Assembly (NCBI GenBank): GCA_016987375.1
Contig: PJRA01000195.1
Coordinates: 1 to 21,039, forward strand
DNA: 21,039 nt
From: Brachionus koreanus
Lineage: Eukaryota > Rotifera > Eurotatoria > Ploima > Brachionidae
Reading direction: 5' to 3'
Below are positions 1-9,202 of the stretch, piece after piece (positions within the stretch are counted from its first letter, which is position 1; each line of letters begins with the position of its first letter). A program made the position numbers and the translations under genes. Below the pieces are notes generated by a model. It searched no databases. It saw nothing but the letters and a program-made list of their open reading frames with translations, and was not told the origin of the DNA.

Positions 1-1060
1 AATTGTTCAACATTTTGTTTTATTTTTGATCCATTGAAAACTAGAGGAAAATTTTTCACCAAATTCATGTAATTTTCAATCAACTGGGACACATCAGTCA
101 ATATGGCATTAGAATAAATTTTGCACAAATTTTCCAAATTCTAAATTTAATTAGATAAAAAAAAAACATTTTTTTTTTATTTATTTTTGATTCTACTTGT
201 AATGATAGCTTGTTTTGATGAATAAAATTGACACACTGTGATACTAGAGTGCTATCTTTGACTTGTTTGAAGCCTGATATGACTCTGTCTTTTCCTTCCG
301 AGGCCAAAAGTAAAGAGAAATCTTTTAGTGTATTCAATTTGTTGAGCATAGTTTCAAATTGAAAGTGTAAACGATCAAGCTGCTGAAATGTTGCTGTGTA
401 TACCCGATTGTTGATGTCGTAAATTCTTCGCAATGTGCTATGTTCACCAGCAGACATAATTCGTCTTTTTTGCTCAATTTCATGTTGAGGCAACAAGTAG
501 TCTAGCGATTTTTCTGTCAAGTCCAACAATGGATTAGTGAACAATTTGGTATATCTATTTTCTAAACAAGTATCCAGCATACTAATACTCAAATCGGCTG
601 TTTTCTCTTTAAGCACATCAATAGGTTCAATAACAGTTTTGTTGTAAATAAATTTAGCTTGCTGAAAAGCATTGTCTTTAATTTGATCAGTTGGTTTATT
701 TATCGAAGGATAAGTCTGCTCCAAATCGTTTAATTTACCGTAAAGATAAGAGTCAACAGATTCAACTTTATTTTATAATTTGAATAAATAACTAATCACT
801 ACTAATACCAAATTAAGATTACTTGGTTTTTTCCAGATTGAAGTTATTGGCGAAGCAGCAAAGGCCATTGTTTTGACCGAAAGCTCGGCCAAATTAAATG
901 AAGTTCTTAGAATTAAATTCTTGTCTTTCACTTTACCATAGTAGTCAGTAACATTGTTCAACGCCGTATTAACGACTGGAATGTCCGCAATGCGGTCAAT
1001 GGTCTTGAGTCCTGTTTTGGATTCCATTTCTTTTTTCTCTCTTAAATGCTTTCTATACAT
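1..1060 (-). CDS. plin: perilipin-family lipid-droplet coat protein, 3' end cut by window edge
   Basis: Three exons on the minus strand: 1060-823, 765-197 and 140-1 (continues past the left edge). The GT-AG introns are 57 and 56 nt (766-822, 141-196), and phase is kept at 1 and then 0. About 315 residues are visible. The N-terminal part is a PAT-type domain: an IADIPVVNTAL start near residue 24, a SVKTMAFAASPI stretch near 61-72, then KKPIESVDSYL across the first splice. These match the conserved perilipin run in which a central 'P.i..vd' element follows the amphipathic region. The rest is helical and charged, as expected for the perilipin helix bundle. Perilipins coat lipid droplets and control lipase access. 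An in-frame TAA lies directly before the first ATG (1060); a second in-frame Met twelve codons in could be the real start. Family membership is a motif-based judgement, and the paralogue is undetermined. Confidence 0.78.
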
Positions 1061-1966
1061 TTAAACACGTGGGAATTTTAAAGCAATATTCAAAAATCTA
1101 TTATTAATTTAAATAGTTTTAGTGGGAGTGGAGGGGGTTGCTTTAAATAAAAGATTTTCTTAAATTAAATCCCCAATTTTAATTTAAAAAAAAATTAAAA
1201 ATAGAAAAAAATAAATTCATTCTACGTTTAAAGTCTTCTTATAGCTAAGGTATCCTATCCACTTGAAATTTATATGGGATAAGATATTTGAATTGGACTT
1301 TAAACAAATTAGAAATAAAAAAGCAATTAATTATCTTAGATAAATAAAATATTTATACTTTAAACTCAAGCTTATTTTAATTTAAAAGTTAGATTTAGAT
1401 GTCATAACTAAGATTGAAGCGCACAGCCAAAAACATGCATTTTTTTCAATCGGTTTTAAGATGAGTTTTCTTTTAAATTAAACGCAATATGCTTCGAGAG
1501 AATTAAAAAAAAAAGAAAGCTTTTAATTTTTTTTAGTAGTGATTTTGCATTTATTAAAAAGATTAAGTGTGCAATTTAAAAATAAATATTTGAAAAGCAC
1601 ACTTTGTTTAGGGCTACGATGAACTATCAGGTTTGTTGCACGATTCTAAAAATTAAATAAATTAGAAAATTCTTCTTCTATATATTTTTTTTTTGTTGAA
1701 TATCTATAAAATTTTAAGTTTTGTTTTATTTTAGCCACTTGAAATTTTAGAATAAACTTCAAAGTCTAACAAAGATAAGAGCTTGATTAAATTTTTTTTG
1801 CACGTGTAAAGTTAAAAAAAAATATTTGTTAAATTTCAAAATAAACATGCATATTTAATCTGAATTTAAAACTAAAATTCCTTTTTTTAGAATCTTTTTT
1901 TTAAAGAAGTTATTAAAAATAAAAAAATTCATCAAAAATAATTTAATAAAAATTCAAAAAAATAAA
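1061..1966. other. AT-rich spacer between two minus-strand genes
   Basis: There is no open frame of note. The only structure seen is an imperfect hairpin at 1226-1305 with 10-bp perfect ends (listed separately). The part next to 1061 should hold the promoter of the perilipin gene, and the part next to 1966 the 3' UTR of the dehydrogenase gene. No clear TATA box or AATAAA signal can be singled out in such AT-rich DNA. Confidence 0.6.
1226..1305. repeat. imperfect inverted repeat with 10-bp perfect ends
   Basis: GTTTAAAGTC at 1226-1235 is exactly reverse-complemented as GACTTTAAAC at 1296-1305. The inner arms also pair partly (TATCCTATCCA against TGGGATAAGATA), giving an ~80-nt foldback. It may be a small MITE-like relic. 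No target-site duplication could be defined. Confidence 0.5.
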
Positions 1967-2749
1967 TTAAAATGCAAGTCCACCACTGCATTCAATGGAA
2001 GCAGCTGTTATATATGAACTAGAATCTGATGCTAAAAATAAAGCCAATTGAGCTATATCTTGAGGTTGACCCATTCTTCTTAAAGGCACATTTTTGACTA
2101 TTGCTTGAAGAATATTTTCTGGCACATGATTAGTCATAGGTGTCTCAATGAACCCGGGTAGTATGGCATTACATCGGATATTAAATTTGCCAACTTCTTT
2201 CGCAATGGACTTGGTTAGACCTTCTACGCCAGCTTTAGATGCAGCATAATTTGTTTGTCCAATATTTCCATACTTTCCCACAACACTGGCTATGTTAATT
2301 AAACTAGCAAAGGTTGGCACACTGCTCTGATCAGATTTTTTTAGATTTTCTAGTAAATTTTTGATTGCCAATTGATTTATTAAAAACGTTCCTTTTAAAT
2401 TTACGTTTATTACTTTGTCAAAATCTTTTTCGCTCAATTTTACCATCACTTGATCTCTGGTAATGCCAGCACTGTTAACTACCACATTTGGTGTTGCCTT
2501 GTGCGACTCTCTGATTGATTTAAACAAATTTTCCACATCTTTACTGCTAGACACATCGCATGAATGAGCCGAAATCTTAATCGATCTATCTATATTTTCT
2601 TTTTTTATTTCTTCTGTCAAGTTATTTAATGCATCTATTGATACATCAGCAAGGCACAAGTTGGCTCCGTTTTTGGCGTACAATTTTGCTATTGATTTTC
2701 CTATACCACTCGCTCCACCTGTAATCAAAGCTAATTTGTTTGCTAGCAT
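1967..2749 (-). CDS. HSD17B8: HSD17B8-type short-chain dehydrogenase/reductase
   Basis: Single-exon gene of 260 residues, against 261 in human HSD17B8. It is a classical SDR: cofactor motif TGGASGIG at 10-17, Asp35 after the second beta strand (NAD(H) preference), Asp65 in the CDV motif, NSAG at 92-95, Asn117, and catalytic Ser155, Tyr168 and Lys172 in the 12-residue S-to-Y spacing. PGFIETPMT follows at 198. The segment VVGKYGNIGQTNYAASKAGV and the CSGG ending are typical of the HSD17B8/FabG branch. In vertebrates HSD17B8 pairs with CBR4 as the mitochondrial 3-ketoacyl-ACP reductase and also oxidises estradiol; that role here is inferred. Start at 2749 puts the Rossmann fold right at the N terminus, and no targeting peptide is evident. 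A neighbouring FabG-like reductase such as CBR4 cannot be fully excluded. No introns, unlike the other genes here. Confidence 0.88.
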   Translation of the reverse strand: MLANKLALITGGASGIGKSIAKLYAKNGANLCLADVSIDALNNLTEEIKKENIDRSIKISAHSCDVSSSKDVENLFKSIRESHKATPNVVVNSAGITRDQVMVKLSEKDFDKVINVNLKGTFLINQLAIKNLLENLKKSDQSSVPTFASLINIASVVGKYGNIGQTNYAASKAGVEGLTKSIAKEVGKFNIRCNAILPGFIETPMTNHVPENILQAIVKNVPLRRMGQPQDIAQLALFLASDSSSYITAASIECSGGLAF

Positions 2750-3264
2750 TTTTTTTTTAAAACTTTATGTTTTCAACAAAATAAAAATTTTTTATCAAAA
2801 TTTTTAGTTTGATTCATCTAAAATTAACAATGACATATCTAGTTTAAATTTTTCTTAGCTGCTTAATTGCTGTTGATTGAAAAAAAAAATTCAAAACATG
2901 ATAGAAATTTTTTTATCTATGAAAAAAATTCTGTTCAAGTTAACTTTGTTAAATCTTTGGATTAATGAATTTGTTTTCAAAAGAATATGAAAATGTAAAG
3001 TATAAACGCCCACCGTAAAAATCTCTTTTCAGATATTTTTTGACAAAACAATGATTTGCATCAAAAAAAATAAATTTAATTTTAGTTTTTTTATATTTGA
3101 TTAAGTATATAATTATTAATATAGAAATAAATATTATATTGTTTTTATTGAAAAAGATAAAAATATAGATGTATAATAATGTTTAGTTTAAATAAAATTT
3201 ATTAAAATATGAACTAAAGTTTAGTTTTTTTTTTAGCTATCAACTTTCTTTAAATTTATCTAAG

Positions 3265-3500
3265 TTAAATGCTAAATTTTATATCTGCATTTATAGCAAA
3301 TCCGTATGGAACCATTTCAAAAAGCAATTTAAATTCCATCGAACATACAATACCGTCTTTTTACCATGACAGACTAAGCTAACCATTGATTTCGAAAATA
3401 GATCCACTTCTCATCACAAGTAATAATTCGTCTGAAAAAGCGTTCATCTAGATGATTTATTTCACTAGTCTCCTACAAATAATGTCTCGTTTGCAATGGG
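3265..3500 (-). pseudogene. mariner transposase relic
   Basis: Read on the minus strand, 3490-3385 encodes KRDIICRRLVK, a stop, then IIHLDERFFRRIITCDEKWI and YFRNQW. This matches the mariner transposase block around the second catalytic Asp, whose family form is 'FL.RI.TGDEKWI.Y.N'. About 12 codons on come a damaged VLYVRWNLN (family 'mLCVWWD') and, after a shift of frame, LLFEMVPYGFAINAD. The in-frame stop, the frameshift and the loss of both ends show a dead fragment. No terminal inverted repeats were found. Recognition rests on the TCDEKW core and its spacing. Confidence 0.75.
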
Positions 3501-5002
3501 AAATTTTAGAAAAATTTCAAAATTTGTCAAATCATTGGAAATAACTTGGCAACGTCTGTTAGATTTATTGATCAAATCATCACTATTTAATTTTAAAAAT
3601 TTATTTTGTAGCTTATTTTAACTTTACTTAAGGTTAATAATTATTTACAATAGGTTATTTTTATTTTAAAAATTCCGGTTAGTTTCCAGTTACTCAAATA
3701 AATTCTTTTTTAATAAAGAAAAATGTTTCTTTAAATGATTTATTGAAAACGGTTCTTCAATATTAAATTAGAAAAGGCTATAATTAATTGTTTTTATTAA
3801 TACAAAAATTTAATAAAATTAACAAAATTAATTATCTAATTTGAAAAATAAATTGAAAATGTTAAATTTCATGTGCTTAATTAATCAATGTTAAATTAAT
3901 CTAAAATGACTTAATTTTCGTTAATGAACAAAAATTTTTTTCTAAAATTTTTTTAGCTAGCTAATCACAAAACCTGGCAAAATCAACATCAGTACATAAC
4001 ATTTTTTTATTTATTATTATTAATTCAAGACTTATTGGCAATATATTATTTTTTTTAACAATACCTTCAATAGCCATAATAAATAGTCAATTCTTTGTTT
4101 CTCATCTTAATAATAATTTCTTATGTTTAAACAAGAAGTACTAAGCATTTGTCGTGTTTTTTTTAATTCAAAAAAATTATTAAAAATCTATTCAAAAGAT
4201 ATGAGGATTTTAAAAATTTGAGGTTAAACAAAATAGATGCACTAGTGTTAAATGAACAATGTTTATTCAAAATTTAAAATATTTTAAAACTTTTTTTTAT
4301 TAATTTTTAAATTTTTACTATTTCTTTTTTATGTGAAAAACAAATAAAAAAATCGTTTAAAATTTTAAACTAGAAATAATAATCTGACTCATGATGTTCA
4401 ATATTTCAAACTTTATCTGTGATAACACATATCTGAAGTCTTAGGAGCATTTTAAATAATATGCTTTTAAAATCAAATTTTTAATACATACTTTTAAGGT
4501 ACATTAATAAATCAGAGTACAACTTGCTTTGACTTATTTAAAAAAAAATTTTATTTCATATTTGTTTTACTGATTCAAGTTTAACAGCTATTCGAATAGA
4601 TTAAATCTAGCAAATCTAGAATTTATTCCAAGACATTTTTTAATAGCATATTTTGTCTAATATCAAAATTTTTTTAACAATTTTTCCGAAAATAATATGA
4701 AATCAAGCTGATATCTAAAAAAAGACTGGCAAAGTTGTTTGTACAAACATATCATATATCACGAGCTATTTCTGTTAGGCCTTTTTTCTAATATTGAGAT
4801 AATAGGACCAAAATTTCATTTTAAAAAATTTTCTAGAATTAAATAGACAGTTAAGAGTTAGACATTTCATTTTGAAGAGGATTCAATTTTGTTTATTTAA
4901 ACATATAATAGATAGAACTTTAAGCTTTAAAATTAAAAATATGTTAAAATCAAAAAAATCCAACCTTTTAAAAAACGCTAAATTTTATGACTCAACATTA
5001 TA

Positions 5003-5040
5003 GTTCGGATAAAGGTATGCCGGATTAAAGCAACTCGAAT
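5003..5040. repeat. possible pogo/Tigger-like terminal motif
   Basis: The minus strand reads ATTCGAGTTGC, TTTAATCCGGC, then TTTATCCGAAC. Alternating 'TCGA..TTATCCGG..TTATCCGAAC' blocks are typical of pogo/Tigger-type transposon ends. Only one end is seen and no transposase lies nearby, so this is a weak call. Confidence 0.2.
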
Positions 5041-5130
5041 GTTTTGTTTAATTTTTGTTCAAATTTTTTTAAATAGTCAATTTGATACTAAATAAACATT
5101 TAAGTTCTTACAGAATTATAAAATAAACCT

Positions 5131-5283
5131 TTAGAAAAGATTAATTAGTTTACTATTAGATAATTTAGAATACTTTTCTTTTGCATCAGGTGTAGGCACG
5201 GCTTTAATTTCTTGACTTATCATCAAATAAAAAGCAAAGACACTGAATAAAATGTATATGAAATTTGAATTTGAAATTTTTTG
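5131..5283 (-). other. small open frame, hydrophobic stretch plus charged tail
   Basis: 50 codons are open on the minus strand between a TAA at 5284-5286 and a TAA at 5131-5133. The only Met, at 5223, would give 30 residues beginning MISQEIKAVPTPDAKEKY. The open part before it is hydrophobic (FIYILFSVFAFYLM), so the frame resembles one membrane segment with a charged tail. A possible 3' splice site (TTTTATTCAG) lies just upstream of the Met. Base composition is less AT-rich than around it. It could be a last exon, a transposon piece or chance; no family recognised. Confidence 0.2.
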
Positions 5284-5561
5284 TTATTTTTTTAAAATTC
5301 ATAACAAAATAGCTAATAATTTTGATAATTTAATGCTTCATTTACATAACCAGGCTATAAATTGGGCTGTTTTAAGCAAAAATTTCTAAAACAAGATGTT
5401 AATTTATCTGACTTATTGGTAAGAAGAAAAAAAGCATGTCTTTTGAATGAAAGCTTTAGAAAGATTTAGAAAAAATTCTTATAAAATTCGTTGTCAAGTA
5501 ATTATAATTCTTGATTCTAAATTCAAATTGAATTTTCCTTTAATCAGCATTAAATGAAAAA

Positions 5562-5841
5562 ATGGACGCGCAGATTAATTTTCAAATATTTAAGGAAAAA
5601 AAATATATTCTGTTGAAATATTATCAGCGATAATTTTAAGTTATTTTTAAATGTTAAAAAATCGATTATAGTAACTACAAATGAACGTAATGTAAATTTA
5701 GAAATTAAATTAAAAAAAAAATTCAATTTTCAAGCTGATAATTTTATTTGCAATAAAATGTTGAGTTTCTCTGCTCCTGAATTACTACATAAGTATTCAA
5801 ATGTTTGCTGCGAGAAACTGCACAAGCTCATTAGTGATTAA
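5562..5841 (+). other. two overlapping open frames, possible decayed coding region
   Basis: A 23-codon frame starts at ATG 5562 (MDAQINFQIFKEKKY...) and stops at 5633. A 74-codon frame without early Met is open from 5617 to the TAA at 5839-5841. It contains KKSIIVTTNERNVNLEIKL and, after an internal Met, SFSAPELLHKYSNVCCEKL. The two overlap by 17 nt and differ by one base of frame, as a single frameshifted reading frame would. A good 3' splice site (TTTTCCTTTAATCAG) ends at 5547, just before the first frame. No family was recognised. It could be an orphan exon, a pseudogene, or a transposon fragment ahead of IPMK. Confidence 0.3.
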
Positions 5842-5974
5842 TAATATATTAGTAATAAAATATCTTTTCCTTTTCACTGTTTTTTGTTTATCACATTAAT
5901 TCTAAAAAAAAAATAGTAATTAATAAATAAATCTAGAAAAAAAATAAAACTAAAATTTATGTCTTGTCCAAAAT

Positions 5975-7088
5975 ATGGTCGAGAGCAGTGTAGAGACTAT
6001 TGAGAGCACAGAAAAAAAATCCAAAGATCTAACTATTAAAGAATGTGTTCATCCATTGCCAAATAACTGTTTTCCACTAGCGCACCAAGTGGCCGGACAC
6101 TTTTTCGGCAAAGGAAGAACAAAATTAGGTACTAGCCATTTTGAAAAATAAAAATTTAATTTTTAAGAATTTCCAAGGTCTATTGCAAACACAGGACGGC
6201 TTAGTTCTTAAGCCAGTGCAGTCTCCGCCAAGAGGCGAGCGTGAACACAACTTTTTCAAGCGTTTGTTTCTTTCCGATGAGTCAGAACTCAACCAAGATG
6301 AAATAGCTTTAAGATCTCTGTGTCCGACCTACCGCGGCTCACTAATTCATAACGATAGTAATTAAAATAAATTCTCAATTTTTTTCTAATTTATTCATTA
6401 ATAATTTTTAGTTGTTTATATAAAAATGGATGACATAGCCTACGGATTCAAGCATCCGACAGTGATCGATTACAAAATAGGCCGGATAACTTATGACCCC
6501 GAAGCATCTCAAGAAAAAATAGCCAGACAAATAAAAAAATATCCACCGGTGGAAAAGATCGGTTTTCAGTTGATTGGAATGAGAGTTTTTAACCAAGAAG
6601 ACGCGACATTTCGCCATTACGACAAAAGCTTCGGTCGTAACCTCAGCGAAGACGAGCTAATACACGGTCTTGCCTTGTACTATCAATTTCATCAGACTCC
6701 TCAAATTAGAGCCATTAAAGAAACGATTAGGAAATTTGAGGAAATAAAAGTCTGGTTTGAAAAACAGCGTACATATCACTTTTATGCTTCTTCTTTAATT
6801 GTTATTTACGAAGCATATTTAGAAGATACACTAAATGAATATTTAAAGCACTCAACTGAATCTAAGGAGAATGAGTTGAATAATAATGATTTGATGTTGG
6901 CTAATTGTCTGAGCTCTGTTCGCATTGTCATGGCAGATTTTGCACATGTTTTTCCAGCAAATGATACTATTGATGCTAACTATTTGTATGGATTGACTAG
7001 GCTAATTGAATACTTGAAATTTTTGATCAGTCCTGAGTATAAATTTCAGGATGTTAGAATAAAAGATAGGAACAGATTAAAAAATTGA
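5975..7088 (+). CDS. IPMK: inositol polyphosphate multikinase
   Basis: Three exons, 5975-6128, 6178-6357 and 6412-7088, give 336 residues; the GT-AG introns are 49 and 54 nt, both in phase 1. The kinase phosphorylates inositol phosphates (IP3 to IP5) and, in animals, PIP2. Exon 1 carries the N-terminal HQVAGHFFGKG motif. Exon 2 carries LVLKPVQSPPRGERE, which holds the ATP-site Lys. Exon 3 starts with the inositol-binding PxxxDxKxG motif (PTVIDYKIG, 127-135), followed by TYDPEAS and IGFQLIGMRV, which mark IPMK rather than IP3K or IP6K. ASSL at 237-240 corresponds to the family SSLL motif, and ADFAH (Asp287) to the metal-binding 'IDFAH' motif, with Ala in place of Ile. An upstream ATG at 5959 is out of frame and soon stops. 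The linker before ADFAH is only ~45 residues, far shorter than in human IPMK. Confidence 0.92.
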
Positions 7089-7252
7089 AATAATTTTAAC
7101 TCAGATTTCGTAGAACAAATAATGCAATTCCTTTCGGGCATGCTTAAAATTTGTAATATTTTTTTATTTTACTTAAATCTTCCGTCGTTAAAATTTCTTT
7201 TCGACTTGAATTATTTGAATTTTTTTTATTTTTTTTTCTGCACTCGAGCCAA

Positions 7253-7258
7253 AATAAA
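7253..7258 (+). promoter_or_regulatory. candidate poly(A) signal of IPMK
   Basis: AATAAA lies 165 nt past the IPMK stop, just after a relatively GC-rich CTCGAGCC patch. It is the first clear hexamer downstream, though the hexamer is common by chance in such AT-rich DNA. Confidence 0.35.
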
Positions 7259-7547
7259 CATACTTACTAAATTTCTTTAGATAAGATTTTTTTGCTTTTT
7301 TTTTTCTCTTAATTTCCTATAACATACTCGTAAAAGTTTTTTATTTTTTATTTTAATTAATTAATTTATAAATGTTCTAAATAAATGATACTCAAACAAT
7401 TTATTTTAATTTAGTTAAGTATTCTGTGAATAAGAATTAACTAATTTTCAAGTATTTTGATTTTAGATATGATTGAAAATAAAGCTATAAAAAAATAACT
7501 AAACTTATTGAATAAAAAACAAAGAAAGAAAAAAACACAAAGGGTTC

Positions 7548-7566
7548 AAAGGCCACTCAGGCCTTT
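7548..7566 (-). repeat. 3' UTR hairpin of the LINE fragment
   Basis: AAAGGCC (7548-7554), loop ACTCA, then GGCCTTT (7560-7566): a perfect 7-bp stem. In the second copy at 20879-20899 the bases differ but pairing is largely kept (CAAAAGATC, loop CCTCC, GATTTTG, one bulge). This suggests a structure kept for recognition by the element's reverse transcriptase. Confidence 0.6.
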
Positions 7567-7728
7567 AAGTGTTAATTAAATTAATTTAAAGTTTCATCGT
7601 AATTATAATGAACATTTTTTTAAGTCTTTCTTATTTTCAATTGATGTTACACTGGTTTTATAAATTTAACTCCCTCAGTTGTTGCTATCATATCTCACAC
7701 TGATTTTAGAGATACTGTAATAGTAGTA

Positions 7729-8640
7729 TTAAAGACGCCATATTTCATTTGGTTTTTTATTTATAAGTTTATAAAAGAGCCCGTCTCTCCATAGCTTATC
7801 AAAAGCTTTACTTGCATCTAAAAAGACGACATGAAGTTTTGAATTGTTTTGTCTATAAAAGTTAATAGTTTCATTTACTAAGAAATACGCATGTTTGCAT
7901 GAAATATTTTTTTTGTAACCAAATTGATTAATACTTATTTTACTAAGGCAATCCATCTTAGTTAGTAAAAGTAATTCTAAAATAGTAGCTAATGAATTAG
8001 AAACTGAGATTGGACGAAAGTCACTTGGGCTATTGATAACTCCTTTTTTTGGAATTGGTGTAACCATTGAAATATTAAATAATTCTGGTAAGTAACCAAA
8101 GCTTAATGAAGCATTAAAGAACCACGTTATGATTGAAATAAGAGTTCTGCATGAGCCATAATAGTACAATTCATTGGAAATCTGGTCGTATCCAGCCAAT
8201 TTGTTCCGCTTTAAATCATTTAAAGTCTTCTTAATATCTTCTTCACTAAATAGGGGATCATAGGTGACCTCTTTCAATCTCAGGAAGTGATTCTGTTCTT
8301 TGTTTTGAATTTCTTGGTGAAGGTCTTGATGAGCTTTTCCTTTGTGCGAGAACAACTCAGCATAGAATTTTGAGAAATCATTAATACCAAGTTTGCTTGA
8401 GCATTTATTTATGCTATTCCGTGTGTTTCTAAATCTACTTATTTTCTTCCAAAACATTTTTGAGCTATTGTCTTTTAGCTTACTAAGATTGATGTTTTTA
8501 ACAAAACTAATTTCTTCTTATTAAGATTGATTAGGTACCTTATACCCTTATCTTTAAATTGAGACTTTTCGAATTTAACATAAAGGTCGTTTATGACACT
8601 TGTTAAATCATCTATTTCAGCATTTTTTATAGATTGAGCC
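7729..8640 (-). pseudogene. LINE reverse transcriptase, N-terminal half, frameshifted
   Basis: The main open frame is 8457-7729 (242 residues). It shows non-LTR RT blocks in order: NKLAGYDQISNEL (residues 86-97, family 'K..K.pG.DgI..E'), MVTPIPKKG and SDFRPISVSN (131-154), INQFGYKKN (176-184), and motif A VFLDASKAFDKLW with Asp214 and Asp220. Upstream, in another frame, 8640-8500 encodes a typical linker before the RT domain (AEIDDLTSVINDLYVKFEKS), so a frameshift lies near 8500. Past 7729 more RT sequence (YYSISKISVRYD, then FIKPV before a stop) can be read with stops. Motif C (YADD) is absent. It is a dead copy; the clade (CR1, L2 or Jockey) is not resolved. Confidence 0.82.
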
Positions 8641-8690
8641 TTTAGTTTTTTGTTTAAAATTTTTACAACATGTGACTTTTTCAGACACTT

Positions 8691-9081
8691 TTTTTTGATT
8701 TTAAACTTATTTTATTTTTACTTTTTGAGGTAAACCTCGGACTAGATCCGAAAAAACTGGAAAAAGTCTATGTTTTTACCATCTTTGGTAATATTATTGC
8801 AGATTAATATTTTAAAGTCGGTTTATGCAAATTATGATAGTGCGATAGTTTTGCTACGCGCGAACCTTAAGTCATTTTTTAAAAGAATTTTAAACAACAT
8901 GTTGAATTTATTTTTAATCGAAATAAACTTATATTCAATCCTTTTTCAATTAAGTTTAAATTCGATTAGTAAAAATTTGCATATTTTTAATATTTTTCAA
9001 ATCTTATAATTCTAATTTGTGTTGTAAAGTTTAAGATGTCTCAAATTGTTTATTTTACCTTATCAAAATATTCAGTATTTT
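8691..9081. other. spacer between LINE fragment and foldback element
   Basis: No gene seen. Two tiny adjacent hairpins, GAGGTAAACCTC and CGGACTAGATCCG, lie at about 8727-8751. They may belong to the LINE or to another repeat. A 79-codon plus-strand frame at 8770-9009 is rich in Leu, Ile, Asn and Phe, as expected for chance translation of AT-rich DNA, and resembles nothing. Confidence 0.5.
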
Positions 9082-9202
9082 AACGTAATCATCCGAATTT
9101 AGTGACATGTCACTAAAGAATCTATTAAATGTTAGAACAGCGTGTCACTAAAATAGAGTACTCTATTTTAAAGACATGTCACTAAATTCGGAAAATTACG
9201 TT
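9082..9202. mobile_element. foldback/MITE-like element with nested palindromes
   Basis: The 30-nt arms 9082-9111 and 9173-9202 are inverted copies with 2 mismatches; the central 19 bp (CCGAATTTAGTGACATGTC and its complement) are perfect. Inside the left part lies a perfect 20-bp palindrome (9098-9117, TTTAGTGACATGTCACTAAA). In the middle lies a perfect 22-bp palindrome (9149-9170, TAAAATAGAG then TACTCTATTTTA). The block GTCACTAAA occurs three times in the same orientation (9110, 9144 and 9179). The size (121 bp) and terminal inverted repeats fit a non-autonomous DNA transposon. A TTT target duplication is possible but uninformative. Confidence 0.65.

Larger units (their letters stand above)
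2750..5561. other. long AT-rich spacer with transposon debris
   Basis: About 2.8 kb with no recognisable host gene. It holds a mariner transposase fragment (3265-3500), a perfect 14-bp palindrome TGTTTGTACAAACA at 4736-4749, a pogo-like terminal motif near 5003-5040 and a small minus-strand open frame (5131-5283). The rest is long A/T runs without coding signal on either strand. Confidence 0.6.
7507..8690 (-). mobile_element. dead LINE (CR1/Jockey-type) retrotransposon fragment
   Basis: The minus-strand element runs from ~8690 (5' truncated; no endonuclease domain) to a 3' tail ending near 7507. It holds part of a reverse transcriptase, then jumps after the 'G-QGG' region directly into the 3' UTR, so the catalytic (F/Y)ADD part and the C terminus are missing. 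The 3' UTR carries a perfect 7-bp stem with a 5-nt loop (7548-7566) and an A-rich/T-rich end. A second copy of this tail lies at ~20838-20907. The exact 5' boundary is uncertain. Confidence 0.75.

Noticed and set aside
6408..6617. 69-codon minus-strand frame
   Set aside because: It is the antisense shadow of IPMK exon 3.
8770..9009. 79-codon plus-strand open frame
   Set aside because: Composition (Leu, Ile, Asn, Phe) is what AT-rich non-coding DNA gives, and there is no domain, splice partner or similarity.
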